Shown here: positions 38,342 to 46,915 of the stretch, one piece after another | How positions within the stretch are numbered: the stretch's first letter is position 1 | Layout: each line of letters begins with the position of its first letter | Source of the DNA: DATBAT01 sp963824805 | Lineage (GTDB): Bacteria > Acidobacteriota > Terriglobia > Terriglobales > Acidobacteriaceae | Length of the DNA: 64,000 bases | Reading direction: 5' to 3' | Assembly: GCA_963824805.1 (NCBI GenBank) | Contig: CAWGQZ010000049.1 | Span: 1 to 64,000, forward strand | Position numbers and translations under genes: made by a program | Notes under the pieces: generated by a model | Seen by the model: the letters and a program-made list of their open reading frames with translations, nothing else | The model's database searches: none | What the model was told of the DNA's origin: nothing

Positions 38342-38374
38342 AAAAATTAACCCCTCGATGGTTAATTTTTAACC
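38342..38374. promoter_or_regulatory. AT-rich inverted repeat between the activator and peptide genes
   Basis: AAAAATTAACC and GGTTAATTTTT are perfect 11-bp arms around a 7-bp loop (38342-38370). The right arm also forms a second palindrome, GGTTAA-TTT-TTAACC, to 38374. It overlaps the stop codon of the sigma-54 activator. Read on the minus strand it ends in T5, so it can act as a terminator; as DNA it could also be an operator. Confidence 0.55.
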
Positions 38375-39802
38375 CTTCCGGATGTCCGATAGTCCATATT
38401 TCCGGCAAAGGTATTTCATTTTCTGCGAGGGGATGCGGAGCAAACTCGCCGCCGCCGCCTTTCGCCCACCGGTACGCTGTAGGGCGGCTTGCAGATAGGC
38501 GACTTCGATCCGTGCCATCTCCTCATCGAACGAGACTCCCTCGTCGGGAATCAGAAGCGCCTCCTGCTTGGCGCTGCTGGCATGGAGGATTGACTGGGGT
38601 AGATGTTTCAATCGAATTACCGGGTCGGACACCATCAGTACCAGCCGCTGCACCAGGTTTTCCAGCTCCCGCACATTGCCCGGCCAGGAATAGTCTTCCA
38701 GCACCTCGACCACATCATGCTCCACCTGTTTGAGGGGGACATCATTGGCTGTGCAATAGACGCGCAGGAAATGGTCGATCAGCAGCGGAATATCGCTTTG
38801 TCGCTCCCGCAACGGAGGCAGGTCAATGGGAATAACGTTTATGCGGTAATAGAGGTCTTCGCGGAAGCGTCCCGCCTCGACCATCGCTTCCAGATTGTCA
38901 TTGGTGGCCGCGATCAGGCGGAAGTCGATCTTGCGTGAATTCTTGCCGCCCAGCCGGGTGACCGTTCGCTCCTGTAGCGCCCTCAGCAACTTGCTTTGCA
39001 GCCCCAGGCCCAGGGACGAGATCTCATCCAAGAATAGAGTGCCTCGGTCGGCCAGCTCAACGTGCCCCGGACGGGCACTGTCAGCCCCAGTGAAGGCCCC
39101 TCGTTCGTGGCCAAAAAGTTCGCTTTCCACCAGATTTTCGGGAAGCGCCCCGCAGTTCAAACTGATGAAGGGTTTCTCGCTGCGGGCGCTCAAAGCCACG
39201 ATTGCCCGCGCGACTAATTCTTTTCCGGTGCCGCTTTCCCCCCGGAGCAGGACAGTTGAATTGCTGCGGGCGACCCGGCGCACCGAGTCGTAGACCGCCT
39301 GCATGGCGTCGCAGCCGCCGATCAGCTCGCCGAAGGTGAATTTCTCAGCCACTTCTTCGCGAAGCTGGCGTTCCTCGACCTCAATCCGCCGTTGATCAAT
39401 AGCTCGTTCAAGGACAATCCGCAGTTCCTGGGCCTCAATGGGTGCTTCGAAAAATTCGTCCGCACCGGCCGCACGTGCCTTGAGCCGCTCGGCACGGTTG
39501 CGGGAACGTGTCAGGGCAACAATCACTAGATCTTGGTAGGCAGACCGCAGTTCCTGAAGCCGTTCTGCAGCGGCTGAAACGGTACCGGCAACGTCATCCA
39601 TGTCGAGAACGACGGCATCAGCAGCCGTTCGCTCGATCTCGGCGAAAGCTGCTTCGACGCTTGGTACCAGAACACTTTCCAGCGTCGCCGGTAGAACCTG
39701 GCGAAACTCCGCCAGAGCCTCCCGGTCAGTGGTGACCAGAATTACCCTCTTAGGTTCGTTGAAGGGTTGATCGGAAACGGGCTTTGGGTTCCGCTGAACC
39801 AT
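38369..39802 (-). CDS. Sigma-54-dependent response regulator (receiver-AAA+-HTH)
   Basis: 477 residues. A receiver-like domain covers about 15-135 with VVLDMDDV at the expected phosphoacceptor strand. Next is a full AAA+ sigma-54 activator domain: Walker A GESGTGKE, the sigma-54 contact loop GAFTGA, Walker B GTLFLDEI and the arginine finger region FREDLYYRINV. A Fis-type HTH closes it (GGRKAAAASLLRIPSQKMKYL). It should activate sigma-54 promoters when phosphorylated. No histidine kinase is adjacent. The next gene on its strand is the repeat peptide 220 bp away, a possible target, although I did not find a convincing -24/-12 element there. Confidence 0.93.
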   Translation of the reverse strand: MVQRNPKPVSDQPFNEPKRVILVTTDREALAEFRQVLPATLESVLVPSVEAAFAEIERTAADAVVLDMDDVAGTVSAAAERLQELRSAYQDLVIVALTRSRNRAERLKARAAGADEFFEAPIEAQELRIVLERAIDQRRIEVEERQLREEVAEKFTFGELIGGCDAMQAVYDSVRRVARSNSTVLLRGESGTGKELVARAIVALSARSEKPFISLNCGALPENLVESELFGHERGAFTGADSARPGHVELADRGTLFLDEISSLGLGLQSKLLRALQERTVTRLGGKNSRKIDFRLIAATNDNLEAMVEAGRFREDLYYRINVIPIDLPPLRERQSDIPLLIDHFLRVYCTANDVPLKQVEHDVVEVLEDYSWPGNVRELENLVQRLVLMVSDPVIRLKHLPQSILHASSAKQEALLIPDEGVSFDEEMARIEVAYLQAALQRTGGRKAAAASLLRIPSQKMKYLCRKYGLSDIRKG

Positions 39803-39885
39803 CTAAGTTGCGTGGAATTATATGGGACGGCAAGCCCTTGGGATAAGAAAAGCAAGGTGTAAAGACCTACCTCGGCTAGGTCTCT

Positions 39886-40830
39886 CTACAAGATTTTCTT
39901 GCCAAATGCCGAGAGCGCCAACTCCACTGCCAGGTCAGCGGTCCGGTTGTGCTCATCGATCACGGGGTTGACTTCGACGATCTCGAAACTCAACATCCGC
40001 CCATGATCGGCCATGATTTCCATGGCAAGGTGGGCTTCGCGGTAAGTGGCGCCGCCACGAACCGGGGTTCCAACCCCTGGGGCATCTTCGGGGTCGATCC
40101 AGTCCATGTCGAGCGAAACATGATAGCCCACGGTCCCGCGGCCGGCAGCGCGCAAAGCCTCTTCCATCACGGTACGCATACCGCGCTCGTCAATGTCCCG
40201 CATGGTGAACACTTCGATGCCGGCGCGCCGGACATTTTCTTTTTCCACCGCATCGATGTCACGCACTCCAACCAGGACACAATTATCCGGATTCACCTTG
40301 GGAGAGAAGTTGTAGATGTGCGACAGTTCGGGCGGTCCCAGTCCGGTGATGGCGGCAAGCGGCATGCCGTGGACATTGCCGCTAGGGGAGCTTTCCGGAG
40401 TGTTGATGTCAGTGTGGGCGTCTATCCAGATCAATCCAATGCGCTGGTTCTGTCGACGGTAAAACTCGGAAACCCCGGCCACTGTTCCGGCAGCGACCGA
40501 GTGATCCCCGCCAAGCACGAGAGGGACTACGCCCGCGTCCAGGGTTTTTAGGACTAGATCGGCCAGCTTGGTGCAGGTAGCCGTGATCTCTTTCAGATAT
40601 TTGGCGTTAGGGTCGCCGACCGTTTTCTGTTCGGGAATGGCAACCGCCACATTGCCACCATCCTCGACAACGTGACCTAATTCTTCGAGCCTGGCCTCGA
40701 GACCTGCAACTCGAACAGCCGAAGGCCCCATGTCGACACCACGGCGCGACTGTCCCAGGTCGAGGGGTACACCCATGATTCGAATCTTCTTGGCGGCAAC
40801 ACTGGAAAACGTGGGCTTAATGCGTGTCAT
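39886..40830 (-). CDS. rocF: Arginase
   Basis: 314 residues of the ureohydrolase family. All three manganese motifs are present: GGDHSVAAGT, IDAHTDINTPESSPSGN and SLDMDWIDPEDAPG. The SPSGNVHG loop is typical of arginase rather than agmatinase, so the reaction should be arginine to ornithine and urea. It is cytoplasmic and of normal length. It is the last gene of a minus-strand run (gamma-glutamyltransferase, isomerase-like, asnS, arginase) that may form an operon. No urease or ornithine gene is in view. Confidence 0.93.
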   Translation of the reverse strand: MTRIKPTFSSVAAKKIRIMGVPLDLGQSRRGVDMGPSAVRVAGLEARLEELGHVVEDGGNVAVAIPEQKTVGDPNAKYLKEITATCTKLADLVLKTLDAGVVPLVLGGDHSVAAGTVAGVSEFYRRQNQRIGLIWIDAHTDINTPESSPSGNVHGMPLAAITGLGPPELSHIYNFSPKVNPDNCVLVGVRDIDAVEKENVRRAGIEVFTMRDIDERGMRTVMEEALRAAGRGTVGYHVSLDMDWIDPEDAPGVGTPVRGGATYREAHLAMEIMADHGRMLSFEIVEVNPVIDEHNRTADLAVELALSAFGKKIL

Positions 40831-40908
40831 AAATTTTGCTCAGCGACATGGAGAGCAGAATCGGACTTCACGAGTCGTCGGTAGCTAGTCTCCAGATCTT
40901 CTGTACCT

Positions 40909-42230
40909 CTATGGGTACAGCCGATGTAGCATGCGTGCGAAGGGAATGGTTTCCCGCACATGCTCGAGACCACAAATCCATGCGACGACCCGCTCAATTC
41001 CCATGCCGAAGCCGCCGTGCGGCACACTGCCATACTTCCGCAGATCGAGATACCACTTGAAGGCTTCCTCCGGCAAGTTGTGCTCGCGGATCCGCTGCAC
41101 CAGCAGATCATAGGAAGCCATGCGCTGCGAACCACCGATGATTTCTCCGTAGCCTTCCGGCGCCAGAACATCGACGCATAACGCCAAATCCGGACGCTGC
41201 GGATCCGGCTCCATGTAGAACGCCTTCACCTGCGCTGGATATCGATGGACCATCACCGGGCGATCGAACTTGCGACGAAAGGTAAGTCTCGTCAGGCGAG
41301 CCGAAATCTCCACCCCACTCAAACTTGGTTTCAACCACTCCCTTGGCGTGGCCCTCCTGCAATCCTGTACAGCTTCATCGTAGGTAATGCGGGGAAAGGG
41401 GCTTCGATCTTTCTCCAACTTGCTGACCTCGCGTCCAATGGTGGTGAGATCGGCACGACGATTTTGCAGGCATCGTTTTACTACGAAGCTGACCAGGTTC
41501 TCCGCCAGGTCCATCAAGTCATCGAGCGTCGCGTAGGCGAGTTCCGGTTCCACCATCCAAAATTCTGTCAGGTGGCGGCGAGTCTTCGACTTCTCCGCCC
41601 GAAACGTTGGTCCAAACGAATACACCTTACCCAATGCCATGCGCCGTGGCTTCGATGTAGAGCTGCCCGGACTGGGTCAGATAACGCCTGCTCGTCGAAG
41701 TAATCCACTGGGAACAGCGTGCTGGTCCCTTCGCAAGCTGCCGGCGTCAGAATCGGGGATCGGTAAGGGTGAATCCGTTGTCATCGAAAAAATTGCGCAC
41801 CGCACGGATGATTTCCGCCCGTACCCGTAGGATCGCTGCCTGCCGTGGCGTGCGCACCCACAGATGGCGATGCTCCATCAGGAAATCGACACCATGTTCT
41901 TTCAGGGAAATTGGATAAGGGTCGTCATCCGGCGACGCGTTGCACGACCTGGACGTTGCTGACATCGAGTTCGAATCCGCCAGGGGCCCGCTTATCCGCG
42001 CGGACCTTGCCCTCCACGATGACGCTTGATTCCTGCGTCAGGCCTTTTACGGCGTCGAAAACTTCGGGAGCAACTGCACTCTTGGGAACTACGCCCTGAA
42101 TGGTCCCGCTTCCATCGCGGAAGATCGGGAACAACAGCTTGCCGCTTTCCCGCAAGTTGTAGAGCCACCCGCGGATAGTGACCGTCTGCCCTTCGTGTTT
42201 GCCGATATCAGAAATGGTACTTACTGTCAT
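40909..42230 (-). CDS. asnS: Asparaginyl-tRNA synthetase, multiply frameshifted
   Basis: A class IIb synthetase that charges tRNA-Asn. The N-terminal OB-fold anticodon domain (TVTIRGWLYNLRESGKLLF) reads from 42230 to about 41945. The frame then changes near 41940 (SPDDDPYPISLKEHGVDFLM follows), near 41750 and near 41660-41690. Motif 2 (FRAEKSKTRRHLTEFWMVEPE) and motif 3 (GGFGMGIERVVAW) lie in the frame ending at 40909, with a short out-of-frame patch at about 41285-41345. Taken together the gene is full length and every core motif exists. As asnS is normally essential where present, these five or so indels are most likely sequencing errors. It follows the isomerase-like gene by 43 bp. Confidence 0.85.
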
Positions 42231-42273
42231 AGATAGACTCGTCCAACCTAAGACGGAAGAAAGAAATTCGTCG

Positions 42274-43096
42274 CTAGCTCTCGTCCAGTTTCCGGAAAGC
42301 TTTCTGCATTTTGTCTGCGGGGTTCAGATGCTCCTCGCCCTCAATCTCCAACAGAACTGGCGGGACATGCGGCGCAGTCCGCAACAAGTCCATGAACTCC
42401 TTCCAGTCAATCGATCCTTCTCCCGGCCACAGATGCGAATCACGGTCCGCCTTGTTGTCGTGGATGTGGGTCGAGCGTATATGCTGCTTCAGGGTTTCGA
42501 ATGCCTCAGGAATGTTCCCCGACATGTGAGCATGACCAACATCAAAGCAAACTCCGACATCGCTGAAGTGAGCAGCGGTAATCATCTCCACCAACTTTTC
42601 GGGGGCGCTCAAATCATTGGGAATATTCTCAACCAGAATTCGCACTCCAAGCGGTTTGGCAAACGCTCGCAAGATGTTCAATCGAAGTCATGGCCGCTTC
42701 AAACTTGTGGTCGCTGAAAGATTCGTTTGGCGTCCCGATATGCTGGATCAGGAAAGGGAAGGGAAGCACCTCGGCTACTTCCAAGGCGCGTTTTATTTCG
42801 TCCATCGCATCCACCCGGTGGGCGCGATCGGTCGATGCGATATTGACCGGAGGCTCTCCCGACCCTCCCCATTCATAGTCGGAGTAGAGGGGCGAATGCA
42901 GAGAGTGCAACGGAACTCCCGTACTCTTAAACCAGTCGGCAATTTCCAGAACGTGCTGCTTGCGGTTGGTGTAGTCGAAATGCTGGCGCGCCGCGAAAAT
43001 CTCAATTGCCTGTGCGCCGCCTTGCACCAGCCTGTCGAGCAGGCCGGGATGCAGCCTCTCTTTGACCATCACAAACGTTGACATCGCCTTAAGCAT
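42274..43096 (-). CDS. Xylose-isomerase-like TIM-barrel protein, one frameshift
   Basis: A sugar phosphate isomerase/epimerase of the AP-endonuclease-2-like superfamily, about 273 residues after joining two frames. The N-terminal half (LVQGGAQAIEIFAARQHFDY, LPFPFLIQHIG) runs to about 42675; one indel there moves the frame to LRAFAKPLGVRILVENIPN, followed by the metal-site strands CFDVGHAHMSG and IRSTHIHDNKADRDSHLWPG. These His/Asp/Glu residues are what the fold uses for divalent metals. The substrate is unknown. GAGGAAAG overlaps the stop of the preceding gamma-glutamyltransferase gene, which suggests co-translation. Confidence 0.8.
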
Positions 43097-43107
43097 CGTC
43101 GCTTTCC

Positions 43108-44835
43108 TCAGTAGCCTACCGGCTTGCCGTTATTCCGGCCATCGCTTGCACCCAGCCGCTCGCCCGTCTTCCAGTCTATCGCGATGCACTCGCCATCGCT
43201 CCAGTAGGAGCTTTCTTCCTCAATCGTGTGTCCCATCCGTCGCAACAAAGCGAGGGTGTCGGGGGAAAACCCTGGTTCCACCTCGCTCGACTCCGGCAGC
43301 CACTGGTTGTGAAACCGGGGAGCGTTCACCGCTCGCTGGATATCTAGACCATAGTCGACTACCCCCATCAGAATGTTGGCCACCGTGGAGATAATACGCG
43401 CCCCGCCCGGCGAGCCCAGCACCAGAAATAGCTTTCCATCCTTTAAGACAATGGTTGGTGCCATGGACGATAAGGGCCGCTTTCCGGGCCCGACCGCGTT
43501 CGCCGGCCCTTGTACCAGTCCGAACATATTCGGCACACCAGGTTTGGAGGCAAAGTCGTCCATCTCGTCATTCATCAGGAAGCCTAGCCCTTCGACAGTG
43601 ACCCGTGACCCAAAGCTGTCGTTCAAGGTCGTCGTAACAGCTACCGCATTTCCTTCGGAATCAACGACAGAGTAATGGGTGGTGTGTTCGGGTTCGTGGA
43701 TCGGTTGTAACCGGCTGTACTGTTCCAGTTGCGAAAAAACTGTTGGCCGTTGCAAGTCTTTGCTGTGACTGGCATGGTCCGGATCAATGGTCTCCCGCCA
43801 CGCCGCGCCATATTTCTTGTCGAGTAACTGGGCGACCGGAATCTTCGAGAAATCAGGATCTCCTAAAAATTCCGCGCGATCGAAATAGGCCCGCCGGAAG
43901 GCTTCGAGCGTTAAGTGCATTGCCTCGGCAGAGCGGTTTCCCAACTGCCCAAGGTTGAAGCCTTCGAGGATGTTGAATATCTCAATCAGTGCAATTCCAG
44001 CGGAGGATGGTGGCGGAGCCCCAATTACCTCATATCCGCGATAGGTGCCGCGGATGGGCTCACGCTCCTTGACCTCATAGTTGGCAAGGTCTTCTGCCGT
44101 GATCAGTGCGCCGCCCTTCTGCAGGGCCGCGGCCAGCTCCCGCGCGAGGGCGCCGTGGTAGAAATCATCCGGTTTTTCAGAAATCCGCTGTAGGGTGCGG
44201 GCCAGATCGGGCTGGCGGAATGTTTCTCCGGGTTTGAAAAAATTGCCGTCACGCTGAAAGACGCGGCGTGACTCGGTGAATTTGGCAAGATCCTTATCTT
44301 GCAGGTCCTGGGCATCCTCCCAAGCAAGAGGAAATCCCTCTCGTGCCAACTTGATGGCAGGGGCCATCACCCTAGCCAGCGACAGCTTGCCGTACTTTCG
44401 TTCCGCATGAACCATGCCCGCCACCGATCCCGGCACGCTGATGGCTTTGTATCCGATGATGCTGGCGTCAGCGACCACTTCGCCCTGTGCATCGAGATAC
44501 ATATTGGCGGTTGCGGCTGCAGGAGCTTTTTCGCGGTAGTCAAGGAAATGGGTGGCGCCATCGGTCATGCGAATCAGCATGAACCCGCCACCGCCGAGGT
44601 TTCCCGCCTGAGGATGCACCACCGCCAGCACGAAGCCGGTGGCCACGGCGGCGTCAACGGCATTGCCCCCGGACTGCATGATTTCTACTCCCGCACGTGA
44701 GGCAAGCTCATGCACGCTGGCAACCATGGCATGCGGTGCATGGACGGGGCGCATGGGCGCGGCTGCGGCCAGTCGTACGGTCGCTAAGCTCAACACGATC
44801 AGCAGTGCTGATTTCCTGTTGCAGGATGGCATCAA
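43108..44835 (-). CDS. ggt: Gamma-glutamyltransferase
   Basis: 575 residues with a signal peptide (cleavage after RLAAAAP). This N-terminal-nucleophile hydrolase cleaves itself before the threonine of TTHYSVVDSEGNA (Thr385), giving large and small subunits. The gamma-glutamyl pocket (GGNAVDAAVAT, GNLGGGGFM) and the small-subunit GLGFLMNDEMDDF and PLSSMAPT motifs are intact. It acts in the periplasm on glutathione and other gamma-glutamyl peptides. It heads the minus-strand cluster with the isomerase-like, asnS and arginase genes. Confidence 0.95.
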   Translation of the reverse strand: MMPSCNRKSALLIVLSLATVRLAAAAPMRPVHAPHAMVASVHELASRAGVEIMQSGGNAVDAAVATGFVLAVVHPQAGNLGGGGFMLIRMTDGATHFLDYREKAPAAATANMYLDAQGEVVADASIIGYKAISVPGSVAGMVHAERKYGKLSLARVMAPAIKLAREGFPLAWEDAQDLQDKDLAKFTESRRVFQRDGNFFKPGETFRQPDLARTLQRISEKPDDFYHGALARELAAALQKGGALITAEDLANYEVKEREPIRGTYRGYEVIGAPPPSSAGIALIEIFNILEGFNLGQLGNRSAEAMHLTLEAFRRAYFDRAEFLGDPDFSKIPVAQLLDKKYGAAWRETIDPDHASHSKDLQRPTVFSQLEQYSRLQPIHEPEHTTHYSVVDSEGNAVAVTTTLNDSFGSRVTVEGLGFLMNDEMDDFASKPGVPNMFGLVQGPANAVGPGKRPLSSMAPTIVLKDGKLFLVLGSPGGARIISTVANILMGVVDYGLDIQRAVNAPRFHNQWLPESSEVEPGFSPDTLALLRRMGHTIEEESSYWSDGECIAIDWKTGERLGASDGRNNGKPVGY

Positions 44836-44901
44836 GATCGTTTGCCGGAAGTTTAATGGGGACTCATGAGGCTAGCTGGTTATACGGGCAGAGTCAACTG
44901 A

Positions 44902-45410
44902 GGGCGGCGGCCATTGCCGGGGATGCTGTTGCATATCGACGGTAGCCGCCACCAGTGGTTTCAGGATGAACGCTGGTACGACCTGATCGTGATTCTGGAC
45001 GATGCCACCAGCGAGATTTATTACGCCAGCTGGTGGAAGAGGAATCGACGGTGACGGTGATGGCAGGACTGAAGGAGGTAGTCGAGCGCAAAGGCGTGTT
45101 CTGTGCCTTGTACAGCGATCGGGGCAGCCATTTCTGGCTGACGCCGAAGCTGGGCGCCAAGGTGGACTACCATCGTCGGACCCAGGTGGGACGGGCTCTG
45201 CACGAGTTGGGAGTGCAAATGATCCCGGCCTACTCACCGGAAGCGCGCGGTCGCAGCGAACGCAACTTTGGCACCTGGCAGGGACGGTTGCCGCAGGAGT
45301 TACGCTTGCGCCAGATACGGACAAGGGAAGGGCAAACCAGTTTCTGCGAAGGTACGTGGCTGAGTTCAATCGCCGTTTTCAGGTCGCGGCGGCACAGCGG
45401 GGAAAGAGGA
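44902..45410 (+). mobile_element. Remnant of a DDE transposase (ISNCY/IS1202-like)
   Basis: The segment encodes part of an rve-type integrase core: HIDGSRHQWFQDERWYDLI with the first catalytic Asp, LDDATSEIYYA, then ALYSDRGSHF with the second Asp, and YSPEARGRSERNFGTWQ with the Glu. It is damaged: a stop codon lies at 44899, an indel near 45026 (YYA then QLVEEEST in another frame) and one near 45330 (before NQFLRRYVAEFNRRFQV). The N-terminal HTH and the C terminus are missing, and no terminal inverted repeats were found. It overlaps nothing essential, but abuts the end of the convergent YjbR-like gene. Confidence 0.8.
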
Positions 45411-45427
45411 AATCTTGGCGAACCATT

Positions 45428-45841
45428 CTATTTCCTCGGGGCTTTCCGCTCTTTGCGTTCTTTTGCATTTTCGTGTAGAGACGTCTCTCCGCTGCGTCTC
45501 ACTTTGACCAATTGTTTCTTAGCCGGGGTCTTTTGTATCACCATGTCATACGAATTTTGAATCAGTTCTCTGATTTCCCGGGCAGAAAGTACGTTCAACC
45601 GCTCCAGAGTGATCCACTTGTAACGGCCCACATAGCGGGCTGGAACGATGCCCTCGATCTCGGTCAATTCCGCGAATCGTTCGCCAGTCGTCTTAAGCGA
45701 AAGGTGAGGAGGAATCTCATCGAGGCTAAGCGTTGCAAAAATCTTGCCGCCCACTTTGAAGCACAAGGTTTCGCCCCACTGCAGGCTCTCTTTCGCATTC
45801 GGAAAGCTAAGACAATGGTCACGCACGAAATCGACGTTCAT
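45428..45841 (-). CDS. MmcQ/YjbR-family protein
   Basis: 137 residues. The fold is recognised by CLSFPNAKESLQWGETLCFKV and VPARYVGRYKWITLERLNVLS, typical of the CyaY-like YjbR/MmcQ proteins. These are small cytoplasmic proteins sometimes called DNA-binding; their role is not firmly established. The last ~25 residues are a Lys/Arg/Glu-rich tail (NAKERKERKAPRK) running up to the transposase remnant, so the original C terminus may have been altered by that insertion. Confidence 0.85.
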   Translation of the reverse strand: MNVDFVRDHCLSFPNAKESLQWGETLCFKVGGKIFATLSLDEIPPHLSLKTTGERFAELTEIEGIVPARYVGRYKWITLERLNVLSAREIRELIQNSYDMVIQKTPAKKQLVKVRRSGETSLHENAKERKERKAPRK

Positions 45842-45909
45842 GAATTCCTTACAAGCACCGGCTTGAGCTTTGTTGAAATTGAACGCCTAGTTTAGCAACT
45901 GAGAGGCTG

Positions 45910-45952
45910 TTGACAGGAATACTCGGATTCCGATATAACGGTTTCCGAGTAT
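45910..45952 (+). promoter_or_regulatory. PadR promoter with overlapping palindromic operator
   Basis: TTGACA (45910-45915) and TATAAC (45934-45939) with an 18-bp spacer form a strong promoter. A 34-bp palindrome, ATACTCGGATTCCG ... CGGTTTCCGAGTAT (45919-45952, two mismatches in 14-bp arms), covers the spacer, the -10 and the start codon at 45951. Transcription would start about five bases before the ATG, giving an almost leaderless mRNA with no Shine-Dalgarno. Autorepression by PadR binding here is a strong inference. Confidence 0.7.
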
Positions 45953-46295
45953 GAAGGATCCGGTCGAATTCCAACCCCTGTCACCGGCAACTCTGCACAT
46001 TCTGTTATCACTTGCTGGAGAAGACCTGCACGGCTACGGAATCATGCAGGAAGTAGCCCGGCAGTCGGATGGGCGCTACAAGCTCGGGCCCGGGACGCTC
46101 TACGACAACCTGCAGAAATTGATTGACCGTGGACTGGTGCGGGAGGTCGGCCAACGTTCCGGCGACGAACGCCGCCGTTACTACCGGCTAAGCACTCTGG
46201 GCCTCTCCGTCTTGTCGGCTGAAACCGACAGGCTGGATGGCGTGGTGCGCGAAGCAAAATTGCGCATGCAACAGCGACTGCCAAAGGAGGCCTGA
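45951..46295 (+). CDS. PadR-family transcriptional regulator
   Basis: 114 residues. The winged helix is clear: LHILLSLAGEDLHGYGIMQEV as the first helices, LGPGTLYDNLQKLIDRGLV as the recognition part and RRYYRLSTLG as the wing. A short C-terminal helix serves dimerisation (PadR-s2 type). The ATG is inside the palindromic operator and lacks a ribosome site, so a leaderless transcript is likely. Its stop codon overlaps the next start by one base (TGATG), so the downstream gene is coupled to it and probably shares its control. Confidence 0.93.
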   Translation: MKDPVEFQPLSPATLHILLSLAGEDLHGYGIMQEVARQSDGRYKLGPGTLYDNLQKLIDRGLVREVGQRSGDERRRYYRLSTLGLSVLSAETDRLDGVVREAKLRMQQRLPKEA

Positions 46296-46915
46296 TGCTC
46301 CGCTCCTGCTATCGGACGATCCTTGCAGTGCACCCGCCGCGTTTTCGGCAGAGGTTTGCCGAAGAGATGCTCGGGATATTTGATGAGGCGCATAGCAAGT
46401 TTGCAGCCGCGCGACTGGTACTAGATGGAATAGCATCCCTGGCGCGGCAGTGGATACTACGGTCCGAATTCTGGGAACAACCGATTGCGGAGGTAGAAAC
46501 TCTTCGAAGCAGCGGAGCGCCAGCCTTCTACACCTTCGACAGGTTCCAGCCCCGCAACAGCGCCCTGATGCAAGGAGCAGTTCTATCTCTCGCGATATTT
46601 TGCGCCGTCTGTTTCATCATGAAGTATGGGGTCAACCACGCGGTCTATATGCCGTTCGCTTCCATCGTTTCGGAGGGCAGCGGGCATGAATCGGTAACCA
46701 GAACCAAGCCCACTGCTCTCTCACAAGAAAGTGCGACTCCCACCCCCGGGCAGAATCAGCGCAGGGCGGACGCCCTCAATCAAGAGCAGAACAAGATCGC
46801 GGCCAAACTTCATCGCTTGTTAATGCAAGCGGCCCCAGCGCCACGCCGCCGAACAAGGTGCGCCTGGTGCGAAGGTTCGAGGGCTTCCCGCGCCAATGAA
46901 GAACGTCGTTCCTGA
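46295..46915 (+). CDS. PadR-linked membrane protein of unknown function
   Basis: 206 residues. The first 25 (YRTILAVHPPRFRQRFAEEML) match the short N-terminal region often seen in PadR-linked permease-type proteins of Acidobacteria. One clear membrane helix follows (GAVLSLAIFCAVCFIM at about 94-109), then a Ser/Thr/Gln-rich extracytoplasmic part. The last ~30 residues (PRRRTRCAWCEGSRASRAN) look out of frame. A frameshift near 46840 may have separated it from the domain now at 46915-47238. It starts within the stop codon of padR. Confidence 0.6.
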   Translation: MLRSCYRTILAVHPPRFRQRFAEEMLGIFDEAHSKFAAARLVLDGIASLARQWILRSEFWEQPIAEVETLRSSGAPAFYTFDRFQPRNSALMQGAVLSLAIFCAVCFIMKYGVNHAVYMPFASIVSEGSGHESVTRTKPTALSQESATPTPGQNQRRADALNQEQNKIAAKLHRLLMQAAPAPRRRTRCAWCEGSRASRANEERRS

